The notes under the pieces: model-generated
The model's database searches: none
Told to the model about the DNA's origin: nothing
Seen by the model: only the letters and a program-made list of their open reading frames with translations
Position numbers and translations under genes: made by a program
Shown here: positions 18,805-32,771 of the stretch, piece after piece
How positions within the stretch are numbered: the stretch's first letter is position 1
Layout of the letters: every line of letters begins with the position of its first letter
Source of the DNA: Pseudoscardovia suis
GTDB taxonomy: Bacteria > Actinomycetota > Actinomycetes > Actinomycetales > Bifidobacteriaceae
Assembly (NCBI RefSeq): GCF_002797875.1
Contig: NZ_PGFC01000002.1
Location: forward strand, 186,001-250,000
DNA: 64,000 nt
Direction: 5' to 3'

Positions 18805-20370
18805 ATGACCTACGAGATCGCCCCAAGCCACATTGCAGCCGACATTAGCACCAGCGTCGACGTCGCTGCCGAGATTCGCGAGGAATCCATGCTGGACGCG
18901 GCAGCACGCCGCGCCGCCGACAGCGAAACCGCTAGCGTCGCACAGAAGGCCTCCCATACGATGGAAGGCATGAAGGCAATGCGCAAGGAATGCGACTCGC
19001 TGGGTTCCAGGCTCGTGCCCGCCGCGGCATACTGGGGCATTCACACGCAGCGCGCTATCGAGAACTTCCCGGTCAGCGGCGTGGCGGTGAGCAGCCACCC
19101 TGAACTCATTCACGCTTACGCCCTCATCAAGCAGGCATGCGCCCGGGCGAATGCGGAACTGGGTGGCATCAGCGACGAGCAGCTCGCACTCATCGACCAA
19201 GCGTGCTCCGAAGTGTTCACAGGTGCGTTCGACGACCAGTTCCCCGTCGACGTGCTCCAGGGCGGTGCCGGCACCAGCACCAACATGAACGTGAACGAGG
19301 TCATCGCCAACCGTGCATTGGAAATCGGCGGATACAAGCGCGGCGCCTATGACGTGATCAACCCCAACGACACAGTCAACAAATCTCAGTCCACGAACGA
19401 CACATATCCGGCGGCATGCCGTCTCGCGCTCGTGTTCGCGCTGCGCCCCGTCATTCGCTCCGCACGTGCGCTCGCAATGTCGTTCCGCACGCTGGCACGG
19501 CGCAGCAAAGACATGGTCAAGCTTGGCCGCACGCAGTTGCAGGATGCGGTGCCGATGACCTTCGGTCAGGAATTTGGAGCCTACGCCTCTGTATTGGAAG
19601 ATGACGTCGCCAAGCTCACCGCACAAATCGATGCGCTGTGCGTCGTGAACCTCGGCGGCACGGCAATCGGCACGGGCATCTGCGCCGACGCCCGCTTCCG
19701 CAGCCTCGTCGCCCACAAGCTCAGCTATGTGTCTGGTCTGTCAATCCGATCCGCCGAAGACGCCATCGCCGCCACCAGCGACATGGCCGATTTCGTGGAC
19801 GTCTCCTCCCAGCTCAAGCGCCTCGCCGTGCACTTGGGCAAGACATGCAACGACATTCGCCTGCTCGCATCTGGCCCGCAGTCTGGTCTGCAAGAGATTC
19901 ACATCCCCGCACGCCAAGCTGGTTCGTCCATCATGCCGGGCAAGGTGAACCCGGTCATCGCCGAATGCGTGAACCAGGCCGTGTTCACGATCTTCGGCAT
20001 GGACGCCACCGTCACCGCCGCTGCGGAAGCCGGCCAGCTGCAGCTCAACGCCTTCGAACCGGTCACCGTGCACGTGCTGCTCACCGGCATGGGCGTGCTC
20101 GCCAAGGCGATGGACACGCTGCGCGTGAACCTCGTCGACGGCATCGAACCCAACGAAGAGCTGGGTCGTTACCGCGCCGAACACAGCGCCTCCATCGCCA
20201 CGTCGCTCAACGGATACCTGGGATACGCAGGTGCCTGCCATGTTGCCAAGCGCGCGCTGCGCGAAGGCCGCTCCGTCAAGGAAGTGGCGCTCGAAGAAGG
20301 CAATATCCGCGCTGAAGTGCTTGACGATGTGCTCGATCCCGCCAACCTCACCCACGCTGCGGAAGAGTAA
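18805..20370 (+). CDS. aspA: Aspartate ammonia-lyase
   Basis: Aspartase splits L-aspartate into fumarate and ammonia. The 521-residue protein has the superfamily fingerprints GTSTNMNVNEVIANRA, KSQSTNDTYPAA and the substrate loop GSSIMPGKVNPVI. The family core starts about residue 55; the first 50-odd residues (TYEIAPSHIAADISTS onward) are an extension not needed for the fold. The class II fumarase is the close alternative, but the core sequence reads as the aspartase branch. The ATG at 18805 has AAAGGAAG upstream. It is divergent from a LysR gene and convergent with ansA, so asparaginase product can feed this enzyme. Confidence 0.9.
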   Translation: MTYEIAPSHIAADISTSVDVAAEIREESMLDAAARRAADSETASVAQKASHTMEGMKAMRKECDSLGSRLVPAAAYWGIHTQRAIENFPVSGVAVSSHPELIHAYALIKQACARANAELGGISDEQLALIDQACSEVFTGAFDDQFPVDVLQGGAGTSTNMNVNEVIANRALEIGGYKRGAYDVINPNDTVNKSQSTNDTYPAACRLALVFALRPVIRSARALAMSFRTLARRSKDMVKLGRTQLQDAVPMTFGQEFGAYASVLEDDVAKLTAQIDALCVVNLGGTAIGTGICADARFRSLVAHKLSYVSGLSIRSAEDAIAATSDMADFVDVSSQLKRLAVHLGKTCNDIRLLASGPQSGLQEIHIPARQAGSSIMPGKVNPVIAECVNQAVFTIFGMDATVTAAAEAGQLQLNAFEPVTVHVLLTGMGVLAKAMDTLRVNLVDGIEPNEELGRYRAEHSASIATSLNGYLGYAGACHVAKRALREGRSVKEVALEEGNIRAEVLDDVLDPANLTHAAEE

Positions 20371-20402
20371 GCGCTGGGCACTCGGCGCAGGGAACGTAGG
20401 GA

Positions 20403-21476
20403 CTACTGCTGCACGGTGATTTCACCGGCTATCGAACGTCCCATCCAATCGGCGAAATCATCTCCCTTCACTCCTTGTGAAAGAAGGAAGATGATTTTTG
20501 CATAGGCGGCTTCAAGCGTCATGTCACCCGTGCCGATGGCGCCCGCCCGGGCAAGCGCATCGCCGGTCTCATAGCGGCCAAGCATCACATTCGCCTGCTG
20601 GCATTGGGAAGCCACGACGACCGGCACGCCATGCCCAAGGGTGCGGGCGATCACGTCAGCGAACCCGGGTTCGTCGCTGGGGATGTTGCCCACGCCATAA
20701 GCGCGCAGCAGCACGGCTTCGGGCAGCGGGTCGAGCATGGCGGCGAGACGCGCGGCACTCATGCCGGGCGCCACGTCAATCACCGCGACGTCATGGCGCG
20801 TGTAAGGCGCCGGGTCGCTCCAGCCTTCGCATGGATTGTCGAACGGCTCCCATTCCCATGGCGTGCCGGTGCAGGCGAGCGTGCCGGTGGATGGCGCATG
20901 GAATCCCTCGAATGCCCAGCTCGAAGCCTTCGTCACGCGATTGCCGGCGAACAGATGATGACCGAAGAACAGGCACACGCTTTCGTGGGCTTCATGGGTT
21001 TGGACTTCGTTGGCGCTGGTGGCGCTGTCCAAAATCGCTCGGCGGTTTCTGCCGACGCGACCGCTGAGCGCGGCATTGAGCGCCCCCGTCATGTTCGCTG
21101 CGGCATCGGATTCGATGCGGCCCAGTGGATGCTGGGAACCGGTGAAAATCACCGGCTTGCCGAAATCTGTGAGCGCATATGACAATGCCGCGGATGAATA
21201 GCTCATCGTATCGGTGCCGTGCAGCACCACGAACGCATCGGCGTCATCGTGGTGGGCGCGCAGGTCGTCGATCATCGTCTGCCAGTTCTCCGGAGTGGCG
21301 TTCGATGAATCGATTAATGGGTCGAGCTGTGTCAGGCTCACTTGGTCCGGGGTCAGTTCATCGCTGCCCGAGAGCAGCTGACGCAGCCATCCGGCCATGT
21401 CGGCGCCCGGCACCAGGCCGTGCTCGGATTCAACCATGCCGATTGTGCCGCCTGTGTAAGTGATGTGAATGCGCAT
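20403..21476 (-). CDS. ansA: L-asparaginase, type I
   Basis: AnsA hydrolyses asparagine to aspartate and ammonia in the cytoplasm. The 357-residue protein has both active-site signatures: TYTGGTIGM at the N-terminus (nucleophile Thr11) and HGTDTM further on, with the conserved Lys in the FTGSQ/SDAAANM region belonging to the AnsA fold. It has no signal peptide. The ATG at 21476 follows GACAGGAGAT; in-frame codons upstream to 21617 overlap the permease gene and are not used. It lies 80 nt downstream of a same-strand permease, forming an uptake-and-hydrolysis pair. It ends 32 nt from the convergent aspA with no hairpin between. Confidence 0.93.
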   Translation of the reverse strand: MRIHITYTGGTIGMVESEHGLVPGADMAGWLRQLLSGSDELTPDQVSLTQLDPLIDSSNATPENWQTMIDDLRAHHDDADAFVVLHGTDTMSYSSAALSYALTDFGKPVIFTGSQHPLGRIESDAAANMTGALNAALSGRVGRNRRAILDSATSANEVQTHEAHESVCLFFGHHLFAGNRVTKASSWAFEGFHAPSTGTLACTGTPWEWEPFDNPCEGWSDPAPYTRHDVAVIDVAPGMSAARLAAMLDPLPEAVLLRAYGVGNIPSDEPGFADVIARTLGHGVPVVVASQCQQANVMLGRYETGDALARAGAIGTGDMTLEAAYAKIIFLLSQGVKGDDFADWMGRSIAGEITVQQ

Positions 21477-21555
21477 GATATCTCCTGTCGCGATGCTGCA
21501 GTCAGTTGCCGTCTGTTCAGTTGCCGCTTGTCGGTTGCCGTGTGCAAAACGTAGG

Positions 21556-23112
21556 TCACGCAGCGGCAAAATCATCGGAAAGCTCCTCAAGGGAATCCTC
21601 ATCCGAATCATTGTCAAGAATCTCGTCCATGAGGCTGCCGTTGATGCGGCCGCGTACGGCGAACCATCCGATGATCATCAGGATGACGACAACCGCGAAC
21701 AGCGCAAGCGTCCACCTTCCGGAGGTGCTCGTCAGATTCGACACGACGACAAGCGTGAAGAACGCCAACGCTAGGTAATCCGTGAACGGTGCGCCGGGCA
21801 TGTGGTAATCCGGTCGGGTCTCCTTGCCAGCCTTGACGCGGCGCATGAACGCCAGATGCGTCACGAGAATCGACGACCACGTGCCGGCGATGCCGATGCC
21901 AGCCAGATTCATGATGATGTCGAATGCGTCGGACGGAAGCACAGCGTTGAGCACTACGCCCAGCAATCCCAAGGCGGATGTGATGATGATGCCGCCGTAA
22001 GGGATGTGGTTGCGGTTCATGCGCGCTGCAAAGCGGGGACCGGAGCCGGCCATCGCCATCGAGCGCAGTGTGCGGCCGGTCGCATACAGCCCGGCGTTGA
22101 GCGACGAAAGCGCTGCGGTGAGCACGACGACCTGAATCACGTCGCCGGCATGAGGGATGCCCAGTCCGGCGAAGAACGTGACGAACGGCGACTGGCTGGA
22201 CGAATACGCGGTGTAAGGCAGCACCAGCGCCATCAGAATCACTGAACCCACGTAAAAGCCGAAGATGCGCAGAATCATCGAGTTGATCGCCTTGGGCAGC
22301 ACCTGACGCGCTTCCTTCGCCTCGCCGGCGGCCACGCCCACCATCTCGGTGCCGCCGAAAGCGAACACGACGCCCAGCGTCAAGGCAAACACCGGTGCGA
22401 TGCCTTCAGGGAAGAACCCGCCGTAATCCGTGATGTTGTGCAGACCGGCATGATAATCGCCCACGGGTGCGCCGGTGACGATAGCCCAGATGGCGATGAC
22501 CATGAACGCCAGGATCGTGAAGACCTTGATGGCGGCGAACCAGAACTCTGCCTCGCCGAAAGCCTTGACGCTCAGCATGTTGAGCGCGAACACCGCCGCC
22601 AGCGCGCACAGCGCGAGCAGCCATTGCGGCACCGGTTGGAACGCCTTCCAATAATGGAAGTACAGCGCCACGGCGGTGATATCGGCCATGACCGTGGTGG
22701 ACCAATCGAGGAAGAACAGCCATCCGGTGATGTATGCGCCCTTCTCGCCGAGGAATTCACGAGCATATGACACGAAAGCGCCGGAGGAAGGGCGGCGGAT
22801 GGCGAGTTCGCCGAGCGCGCGCACCATGAGGAACGCGAAGATGCCGCACACCGCGTATGCGATGGTGAGGCCTGCGCCGCCTTGCGCAAGACGTCCGCCG
22901 GCGCCGAGGAACAGGCCGGTGCCGATGGAGCCGCCGATGGCGATCATCTGGATATGCCGGGGTTTGAGGTCCTTGGCATAGCCGGAATCGGCCTTGTCGG
23001 CGTGGATTGCGGGCGTGGCGCTCGCTTCGGGTGCTGCGGATGTTTCGGGTGCTGCGGATGTTTCGGGTGCGGCGGAATCGTGGCCGGTGCTGTTATTGGA
23101 TGAAGTGCTCAT
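21556..23112 (-). CDS. APC-family amino-acid permease, probable asparagine/amino-acid importer
   Basis: This is a 518-residue protein with twelve hydrophobic helices and the APC/AAT signature IGGSIGTGLFLGAGG in helix 1 and FAFGGTEMVGVAAGE in the middle. The cytoplasmic N-terminus holds hexapeptide repeats AAPETS-AAPETS-AAPEAS, encoded by 18-bp tandem repeats near 23030-23085. It is the upstream partner of ansA (80 nt), so import of asparagine is inferred from context; the sequence alone could equally serve GABA, lysine or aromatic amino acids. The ATG at 23112 is supported by AGAGG. The upstream in-frame extension to 23292 has no start signal. Confidence 0.88.
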   Translation of the reverse strand: MSTSSNNSTGHDSAAPETSAAPETSAAPEASATPAIHADKADSGYAKDLKPRHIQMIAIGGSIGTGLFLGAGGRLAQGGAGLTIAYAVCGIFAFLMVRALGELAIRRPSSGAFVSYAREFLGEKGAYITGWLFFLDWSTTVMADITAVALYFHYWKAFQPVPQWLLALCALAAVFALNMLSVKAFGEAEFWFAAIKVFTILAFMVIAIWAIVTGAPVGDYHAGLHNITDYGGFFPEGIAPVFALTLGVVFAFGGTEMVGVAAGEAKEARQVLPKAINSMILRIFGFYVGSVILMALVLPYTAYSSSQSPFVTFFAGLGIPHAGDVIQVVVLTAALSSLNAGLYATGRTLRSMAMAGSGPRFAARMNRNHIPYGGIIITSALGLLGVVLNAVLPSDAFDIIMNLAGIGIAGTWSSILVTHLAFMRRVKAGKETRPDYHMPGAPFTDYLALAFFTLVVVSNLTSTSGRWTLALFAVVVILMIIGWFAVRGRINGSLMDEILDNDSDEDSLEELSDDFAAA

Positions 23113-23150
23113 CGGTGCCTCTGAGAATTCACAACGAGTTCTGACATGAC

Positions 23151-23180
23151 GAAGGCGGGAATCGTGCGATTCCCACCTTC
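23151..23180 (-). promoter_or_regulatory. Leader stem-loop of permease-ansA operon
   Basis: GAAGGCGGGAATC pairs with GATTCCCACCTTC (23151-23163 with 23168-23180, one mismatch) around a 4-nt loop, 39-68 nt before the permease start. There is no U-tract, so an mRNA-stability or translational element is more likely than an attenuator. Confidence 0.5.
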
Positions 23181-23521
23181 CACGGGTACGGGCATGGTGC
23201 AGGGCAGCGCATGCCATGCGCATTTGAGATGCCGCCGTGTGATGTGAATGGGGCATGTGGCCACGAATATAAGGGAACGGGCCTGGGGTCAAACACGCAA
23301 GCGGTATCGTAACACCACGTATCGTTATTTCATCGGGCTGTGATCATATGTGACACGTGTGGCGCGTGTGACGCGAGGTACAGGCGTGCAGAGGGTGGGA
23401 CGCATCTGTTGGTGGGTCAGTCATCCATGCAAGTTCCACAAGGGTGCAAGTTCCACAAAGGAGTGTGCCGGAAGGTGAGAGGGTGCAGAGGGGAAATGCA
23501 AAGGGAAAAGGCGGATGATAT

Positions 23522-23554
23522 GGAAAAGGTCAGGAATCGTTTGATTCCTGACCT
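23522..23554 (-). terminator. Terminator of the initiator tRNA gene
   Basis: A perfect 12-bp stem (23527-23538 with 23543-23554) and a 4-nt loop are followed on the minus strand by TTTT, directly 3' of the encoded CCA. Confidence 0.92.
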
Positions 23555-23557
23555 CAT

Positions 23558-23634
23558 TGGTAGCGGGGCATGGATTTGAACCATGGACCTCTGGGTTATG
23601 AGCCCAGCGAGCTACCGAGCTGCTCCACCCCGCG
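23558..23634 (-). tRNA. Initiator tRNA-fMet (CAU), CCA encoded
   Basis: The minus strand folds as a full cloverleaf with D-stem GAGC/GCTC, anticodon stem CTGGG/CCCAG, anticodon CAT (+ strand 23598-23600) and T-loop TTCAAAT. Two initiator hallmarks are present: three consecutive G-C pairs closing the anticodon loop, and no Watson-Crick pair at position 1-72 (C1 opposite U72). The CCA end is encoded (23558-23560). It is a single-gene unit with its own terminator, upstream of and divergent from metA. Confidence 0.95.
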
Positions 23635-23788
23635 ATGGCTTGCCGTTTCAGGCAGCGTTACTTACTTTAACGATAATGTGCGTTTCGTCAAAGACGGCGT
23701 GTCGCGATCAAGGTGTGCCCGCGGTGTCGCTTGCACGTAGATGGGTCGTCATGCGATTTCTTCTCACGGCGTAGCAGTGTGCGCCCAT

Positions 23789-23794
23789 TAGTAT
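23789..23794 (+). promoter_or_regulatory. -10 element for leaderless metA mRNA
   Basis: TAGTAT ends six bases before the ATG at 23801; no Shine-Dalgarno sequence is present. Confidence 0.5.
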
Positions 23795-23800
23795 AGAGAT

Positions 23801-24841
23801 ATGCCTATCAAGATACCGATGGGATTGCCGGCACGAGGGGTGCTGGACGCCGAGCGGATCTTCGCTTTGGAGGATCCGGTTGCCGAGAGGCAGGAAATCC
23901 GCCCCCTGCGCTTTGTGATCCTCAACCTCATGCCCAAGAAGATCGAGACCGAAACGCAGCTGCTGCGGCTCATGTCAAAGTCGCCGTTGCAGCTTGACGT
24001 GGACTTCATGCGCACTGCCACCCACACGGGTTCGCATGTGAGCAAGGATCATCTCATCAAGTTCTATGAGACGCTTGATGCTTTCAAAGACAATTGCTAC
24101 GACGGCCTTGTGGTGACCGGCGCGCCGGTCGAGCACATGGATTTCGAGGACGTCGACTACTGGGATGAGTTCACGCAGATCCTCGACTGGGCGTCCACGC
24201 ATGTGTTCTCGACGATGTACCTGTGCTGGGGCGCCATGGCGGGCCTGTATTACCACTACGGCGTGCGCAAGCATCTGGAGCAGCAGAAGATCTTCGGTGT
24301 GTTTCCGCAGTATTTGCAGGATGAGTATTGCTTCCTGACGAACGGGTTCGACGAGATTGCGCTGCAGCCGCATTCCCGCCTTGCGTCGGTGGATGAAGGC
24401 GATATTCGCGCCAATCCGGATTTGCAGATCCTCACGTGGGGCCCTGATTCGGGTCCGGGCCTTGTGGCGACGCGTGATTTCTCTGAAGTGTTCGCAATTG
24501 GCCATTGGGAGTATTCGAAGCGCACTTTGGCTGAAGAATACGAGCGTGACATGAAGAAGGGTCTTACCAACGTGCCCTTCCCCAAGAACTACTTCCCGCA
24601 TGACGATCCGACCCAGGAGCCTGTGTTTTCGTGGCGCGCGCATGGCAACCTGCTGTGGCGCAACTGGATTAACTGGATCTACGAGACGACCCCGTATGAC
24701 CTGTCGCAGATTCCGCGACTGCGCCGTGAAAAGAAGCTTGGCACGGACCGGAGCCTGCGCCATGAGCCGGAGTCGCCAAGAAACGATGGTTTCGCGCCTT
24801 TCGCGCATGACGGATACGGGTTGGTGCCGAATTTCCGCTGA
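23801..24841 (+). CDS. metA: Homoserine O-acyltransferase MetA (predicted O-acetyltransferase)
   Basis: MetA acylates L-homoserine at the start of methionine synthesis. All catalytic residues fall at the E. coli positions: Cys142 in YLCWGAMAG, and His235 and Glu237 in AIGHWEYSK. The acyl-specificity position 111 is Glu (GAPVEHMDFEDVDYW). From published MetA structure-function work, Glu here favours acetyl-CoA while Gly favours succinyl-CoA, so this should be a homoserine O-acetyltransferase despite belonging to the MetA family. The 346-residue length is slightly longer than E. coli MetA, with a C-terminal extension of about 40 residues. The ATG at 23801 is probably leaderless. The neighbouring initiator tRNA-Met is divergent. 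Confidence 0.95.
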   Translation: MPIKIPMGLPARGVLDAERIFALEDPVAERQEIRPLRFVILNLMPKKIETETQLLRLMSKSPLQLDVDFMRTATHTGSHVSKDHLIKFYETLDAFKDNCYDGLVVTGAPVEHMDFEDVDYWDEFTQILDWASTHVFSTMYLCWGAMAGLYYHYGVRKHLEQQKIFGVFPQYLQDEYCFLTNGFDEIALQPHSRLASVDEGDIRANPDLQILTWGPDSGPGLVATRDFSEVFAIGHWEYSKRTLAEEYERDMKKGLTNVPFPKNYFPHDDPTQEPVFSWRAHGNLLWRNWINWIYETTPYDLSQIPRLRREKKLGTDRSLRHEPESPRNDGFAPFAHDGYGLVPNFR

Positions 24842-25162
24842 ACGCAAAAAAGACGCGTTTGTCCATACTTCGGAATCCTACGGAGACGTAAGTTGATTGC
24901 AATCTGAAAACGTTGCAAATCCTACGTTCCGTAGGATTGTTTTATAATGGGAGCGTGTTCGCGTTTCTCAAAACCGCAAGCAAAATCGCTGTATGCGAGC
25001 CGTGTCGCGAAAAATTGCGAAAACTCGCGCAAAATTGCTGAAAACACTACGTTCCGCGTTGCGTTATAGACGCGACGTGACGAAGAAAGCGCACGAAAGT
25101 AACATTTTGATGACGCGGAGCGGGGCTATAGTGTCACGTGTCACAAGAGGTAGGAGGCGCAT
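24842..25162. promoter_or_regulatory. metA terminator hairpin and atp operon promoter region
   Basis: AATCCTACG-TTC-CGTAGGATT (24918-24938) followed by GTTTTAT is a plausible metA terminator. The same T-run merges into TATAAT (24943-24948), a perfect -10. Further on are three AAAATTGC-type words (about 24983-25042), a second copy of CTACGTTCCG (about 25049), and TATAGT (25127-25132) with TTGATG 14 nt upstream, just before a doubled GTGTCAC. The TATAGT hexamer, about 30 nt from atpB, is the likely proximal atp promoter. Confidence 0.55.
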
Positions 25163-26324
<1,162 letters not shown>

Positions 26325-26353
26325 AGAAATCCGCGGGAAACCGAAACTGAAGT

Positions 26354-26369
26354 GCTTGGGCATCCAAGC
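26354..26369 (+). promoter_or_regulatory. Stem-loop between atpE and atpF
   Basis: GCTTGG-GCAT-CCAAGC (6-bp stem), followed 20 nt later by the atpF ribosome-binding site AAAGGAGG. Confidence 0.45.
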
Positions 26370-26393
26370 GTTACACAGTGAAAGGAGGGATGC

Positions 26394-26930
26394 ATGACGA
26401 CACTGGCGGAAGGAAATTCCGGAATCGATTTGTTCTTGCCGAAGACGTATGACATCTTTTGGTCGTTTATCATCCTTGTGATTCTCGCGGTCTTCTTCTA
26501 TAAGTACTTCCTGCCGAAGTTCCAGAAGATTTTCGACGAGCGCGCCGAAAAGATTCAGGGCAACATCGATAAGGCTGCCAAGGCTCAGAAAGAGGCCGAG
26601 GAAGCCAAGAAGAAGTACGAAGACCAGCTCACCAAGGCCCGTGTCCAGGCTTCCAAGATTCGTGACGACGCGCGCGCCGAGGCATCGCATATCATCGCCG
26701 ATGCCCGCACTCGCGCTGAGGAAGAGGCCGCACAGGTCTCTGCCAATGCACAGAAGTCCATCGAATCCCAGCAAAAGCAGGCTCTCGTCTCCCTTAAGGG
26801 CGAGGTCGGTTCGCTGTCGGTGGCTCTGGCTGGCAAGATCCTCGGCAAGCAGCTCGAATCCGATGCCGTTCAGTCCGACATGATCGACTCTGTGTTGGGC
26901 GATCTGGACAAGGACGACGTCAAGGCCTGA
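26394..26930 (+). CDS. atpF: ATP synthase F0 subunit b
   Basis: Subunit b is the peripheral stator stalk. The 178-residue protein has one N-terminal membrane helix (about 18-40, TYDIFWSFIILVILAVFFYKYFLPKF), then a long alanine/lysine/glutamate helix predicted to dimerise as a coiled coil (about 45-150). AAAGGAGGGATGC gives a strong ribosome-binding site. Order within the operon (after c, before delta) is standard. Confidence 0.96.
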   Translation: MTTLAEGNSGIDLFLPKTYDIFWSFIILVILAVFFYKYFLPKFQKIFDERAEKIQGNIDKAAKAQKEAEEAKKKYEDQLTKARVQASKIRDDARAEASHIIADARTRAEEEAAQVSANAQKSIESQQKQALVSLKGEVGSLSVALAGKILGKQLESDAVQSDMIDSVLGDLDKDDVKA

Positions 26931-26985
26931 GAATGCGTGCAAACCACAAGGTGAACGACAAGGTGACAGGTAAGGAGGTGACGGA

Positions 26986-27804
26986 ATGCGCGGAGAAACT
27001 TCACTGACCAGTGAGAAGGCCGTGCGCGACAAGTTTGCGCCGGTGCTCAAGCAGAAGGGCGAAGGCTGCGGGGAGGTCGCACAAGATCTCTTCGGCTTTA
27101 CCCAGATTCTTGACTCCACCAAGAAGCTGGAGCGAGCACTGACCGATTCTTCGCGTCCTGCACAGGACAAGATCACGCTCGTGAGGAACATCGTCGGCAA
27201 TGCCGTCGATCCACTGACCATCGAGATTCTCAGCGATGTTGTCTCCCGTCGTTGGAGCCGTGTGCCGCATATCGCCAACGCGACCGAAGACTTGGCAATC
27301 GACGCCCTGCTGTATCAGGCGGACGCCCGTGGTTGCACAGGCAAGGTCGCAGTCGAACTCGCGGAGATTCGCTCCGCTCTGCTCAACCTTTCCGTGCTGC
27401 GGTCGGAGCTTTCCGATCCGCAGATGGATCCTGAACGCCGCGTGCGGCTGCTGGACCAGCTGTTCGACAAGGACACGCTCGATCCCATCACGCTGTATCT
27501 GGCGGAGCAGGCAACGAGGAATCTGCGCAACAGGCGCTACCTGTACACGATTCAATGGCTCATCGACAAGATTTCTGAACATTGCGGCGAGACCGTCGTC
27601 ACAGTCACCACGGCTGTGCCGATGAGCATCGAGCAAATCAAGCGAATCATCGAGATCTATTCGAAGAAGCTGAACCGTCCGGTTCATGTCAATGCCGTTG
27701 TGGACCCCTCCGTCATCGGAGGAATGCGTCTGCAGTATGGTGCCGAGGTGATCGACCATACGGTCGTCGCCAAGCTGCACAACCTGCAGCGCACAATGGC
27801 CTGA
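26986..27804 (+). CDS. atpH: ATP synthase F1 subunit delta
   Basis: Delta caps the F1 hexamer and joins it to stalk b. At 272 residues it is longer than the roughly 180-residue E. coli form, as is usual in actinobacteria. The C-terminal part carries the family pattern (VVTVTTAVPMSIEQIKRI, PVHVNAVVDPSVIGGMRLQYG, HTVVAKLHNLQRTM). The N-terminal extension is helical and charged. TAAGGAGGTGACGG precedes the ATG. It is not the mycobacterial b-delta fusion, since no membrane helix is present. Confidence 0.94.
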   Translation: MRGETSLTSEKAVRDKFAPVLKQKGEGCGEVAQDLFGFTQILDSTKKLERALTDSSRPAQDKITLVRNIVGNAVDPLTIEILSDVVSRRWSRVPHIANATEDLAIDALLYQADARGCTGKVAVELAEIRSALLNLSVLRSELSDPQMDPERRVRLLDQLFDKDTLDPITLYLAEQATRNLRNRRYLYTIQWLIDKISEHCGETVVTVTTAVPMSIEQIKRIIEIYSKKLNRPVHVNAVVDPSVIGGMRLQYGAEVIDHTVVAKLHNLQRTMA

Positions 27805-27903
27805 ACCTTCGGCTGGCTTTGATACCAGCCGCATCGGCGGCGCCGGCATCGACCGGCGGTAGCTGTTCGAAACGTAAAAATAGAGGAAATTAAGGAGTGA
27901 TCT

Positions 27904-29571
<1,668 letters not shown>

Positions 29572-29573
29572 CC

Positions 29574-32007
<2,434 letters not shown>

Positions 32008-32008
<1 letters not shown>

Positions 32009-32331
32009 TGGCAAGCGATAAACCCACCATGAAAGTCACTATCGTGGCTGCCGACCGCCCCGTGTGGAACGGTACTGCGTATTCTGTGGTCATTCCGGCT
32101 TCGGCCGGGCAGATGGGTATTCTGCCTGACCACGAGCCGATCCTGACGGTGATCAATCACGGCACCGTGCGTGTGCACAGCACGAGCGGGCACGACCACT
32201 TGTTCACGGTCTCTGATGGGTTTGCTGCCTTTGACTCCAATTCCATGACCGTGGCGGTCTCTGATTCCAGTGATGACGAGATCAACAACGCAGGCGCAGC
32301 GGATGCCGCGGCTGCGGAGGATGCCGACTGA
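32008..32331 (+). CDS. atpC: ATP synthase F1 subunit epsilon, short form
   Basis: Epsilon links gamma to the c-ring and can inhibit ATP hydrolysis through a C-terminal helical hairpin. Here 107 residues comprise the N-terminal beta-sandwich (MKVTIVAADRPVWNGTAYSVVIPASAGQMGILPDHEP, written as its start VTIVAADRPVW and motif GQMGILPDHEP) and end in a short Ala/Asp-rich tail. The usual two C-terminal helices are essentially absent, so epsilon inhibition by helix insertion is unlikely. The start overlaps the atpD stop. It is the last gene of the operon; an intrinsic terminator lies about 340 nt further on. Confidence 0.92.
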
Positions 32332-32640
32332 CGGCTGGCGGCGACTGCTGGTTGCGGTTGGTGACGGCTGGTTGCTGAAAGCGGCTGAGGATTGCTGAAA
32401 GCGGCCGGTGATTGCCGGCGGCGGTTGGTGACGGCTGGTTGCTGCTATTGGTGGCGATTGGCGGTGGCTGACGGTTATTGCGACTAGCGGTCGGCTGACT
32501 TCGACCGGTGCGATTGCGCCGGCTGGCGTCGACTGCTGGCAGCCAGTGCTGGCGGCCGGTTGCTGACGGCAGTTGCAAGTTGTTGCTGTTGGCGGACGGT
32601 GCGATTGCGCCGGCTGCTGGCTTGCCTTCCGGGCAGGCAT
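32332..32640. repeat. Degenerate G/T-rich low-complexity stretch after the atp operon
   Basis: About 300 bp of imperfect words such as GGTTGCTG, GGTGACGGCTGG, GCTGAAAGCGGC and GGTGCGATTGCGCCGGCTG repeat at irregular spacing. No supported gene is present; open frames here have no start signals and arise from the scarcity of A on one strand. It looks like a decayed minisatellite. Confidence 0.7.
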
Positions 32641-32673
32641 CCGCGAAGCGGTTGATTCCGCTGTTATCTCCTA

Positions 32674-32715
32674 GGCTCTGGGTGTGAGTTCATTCTCACG
32701 CCCAGAGCCATTTTT
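32674..32715 (+). terminator. Intrinsic terminator of the atp operon
   Basis: A 15-bp stem (32674-32688 with 32695-32709, one wobble) and a 6-nt loop are followed by ATTTTT. Confidence 0.93.
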
Positions 32716-32771
32716 ATTGAGAAGCGAGAGGATGCCATATCGGTTGTAATGCCCACCCTGTTTCGGCTGCA

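Noticed and set aside
24918-24948. Main atp promoter at TATAAT 24943
   Set aside because: The hexamer is good but lies in the terminator T-run, with no -35 at proper distance; kept only as a secondary candidate.
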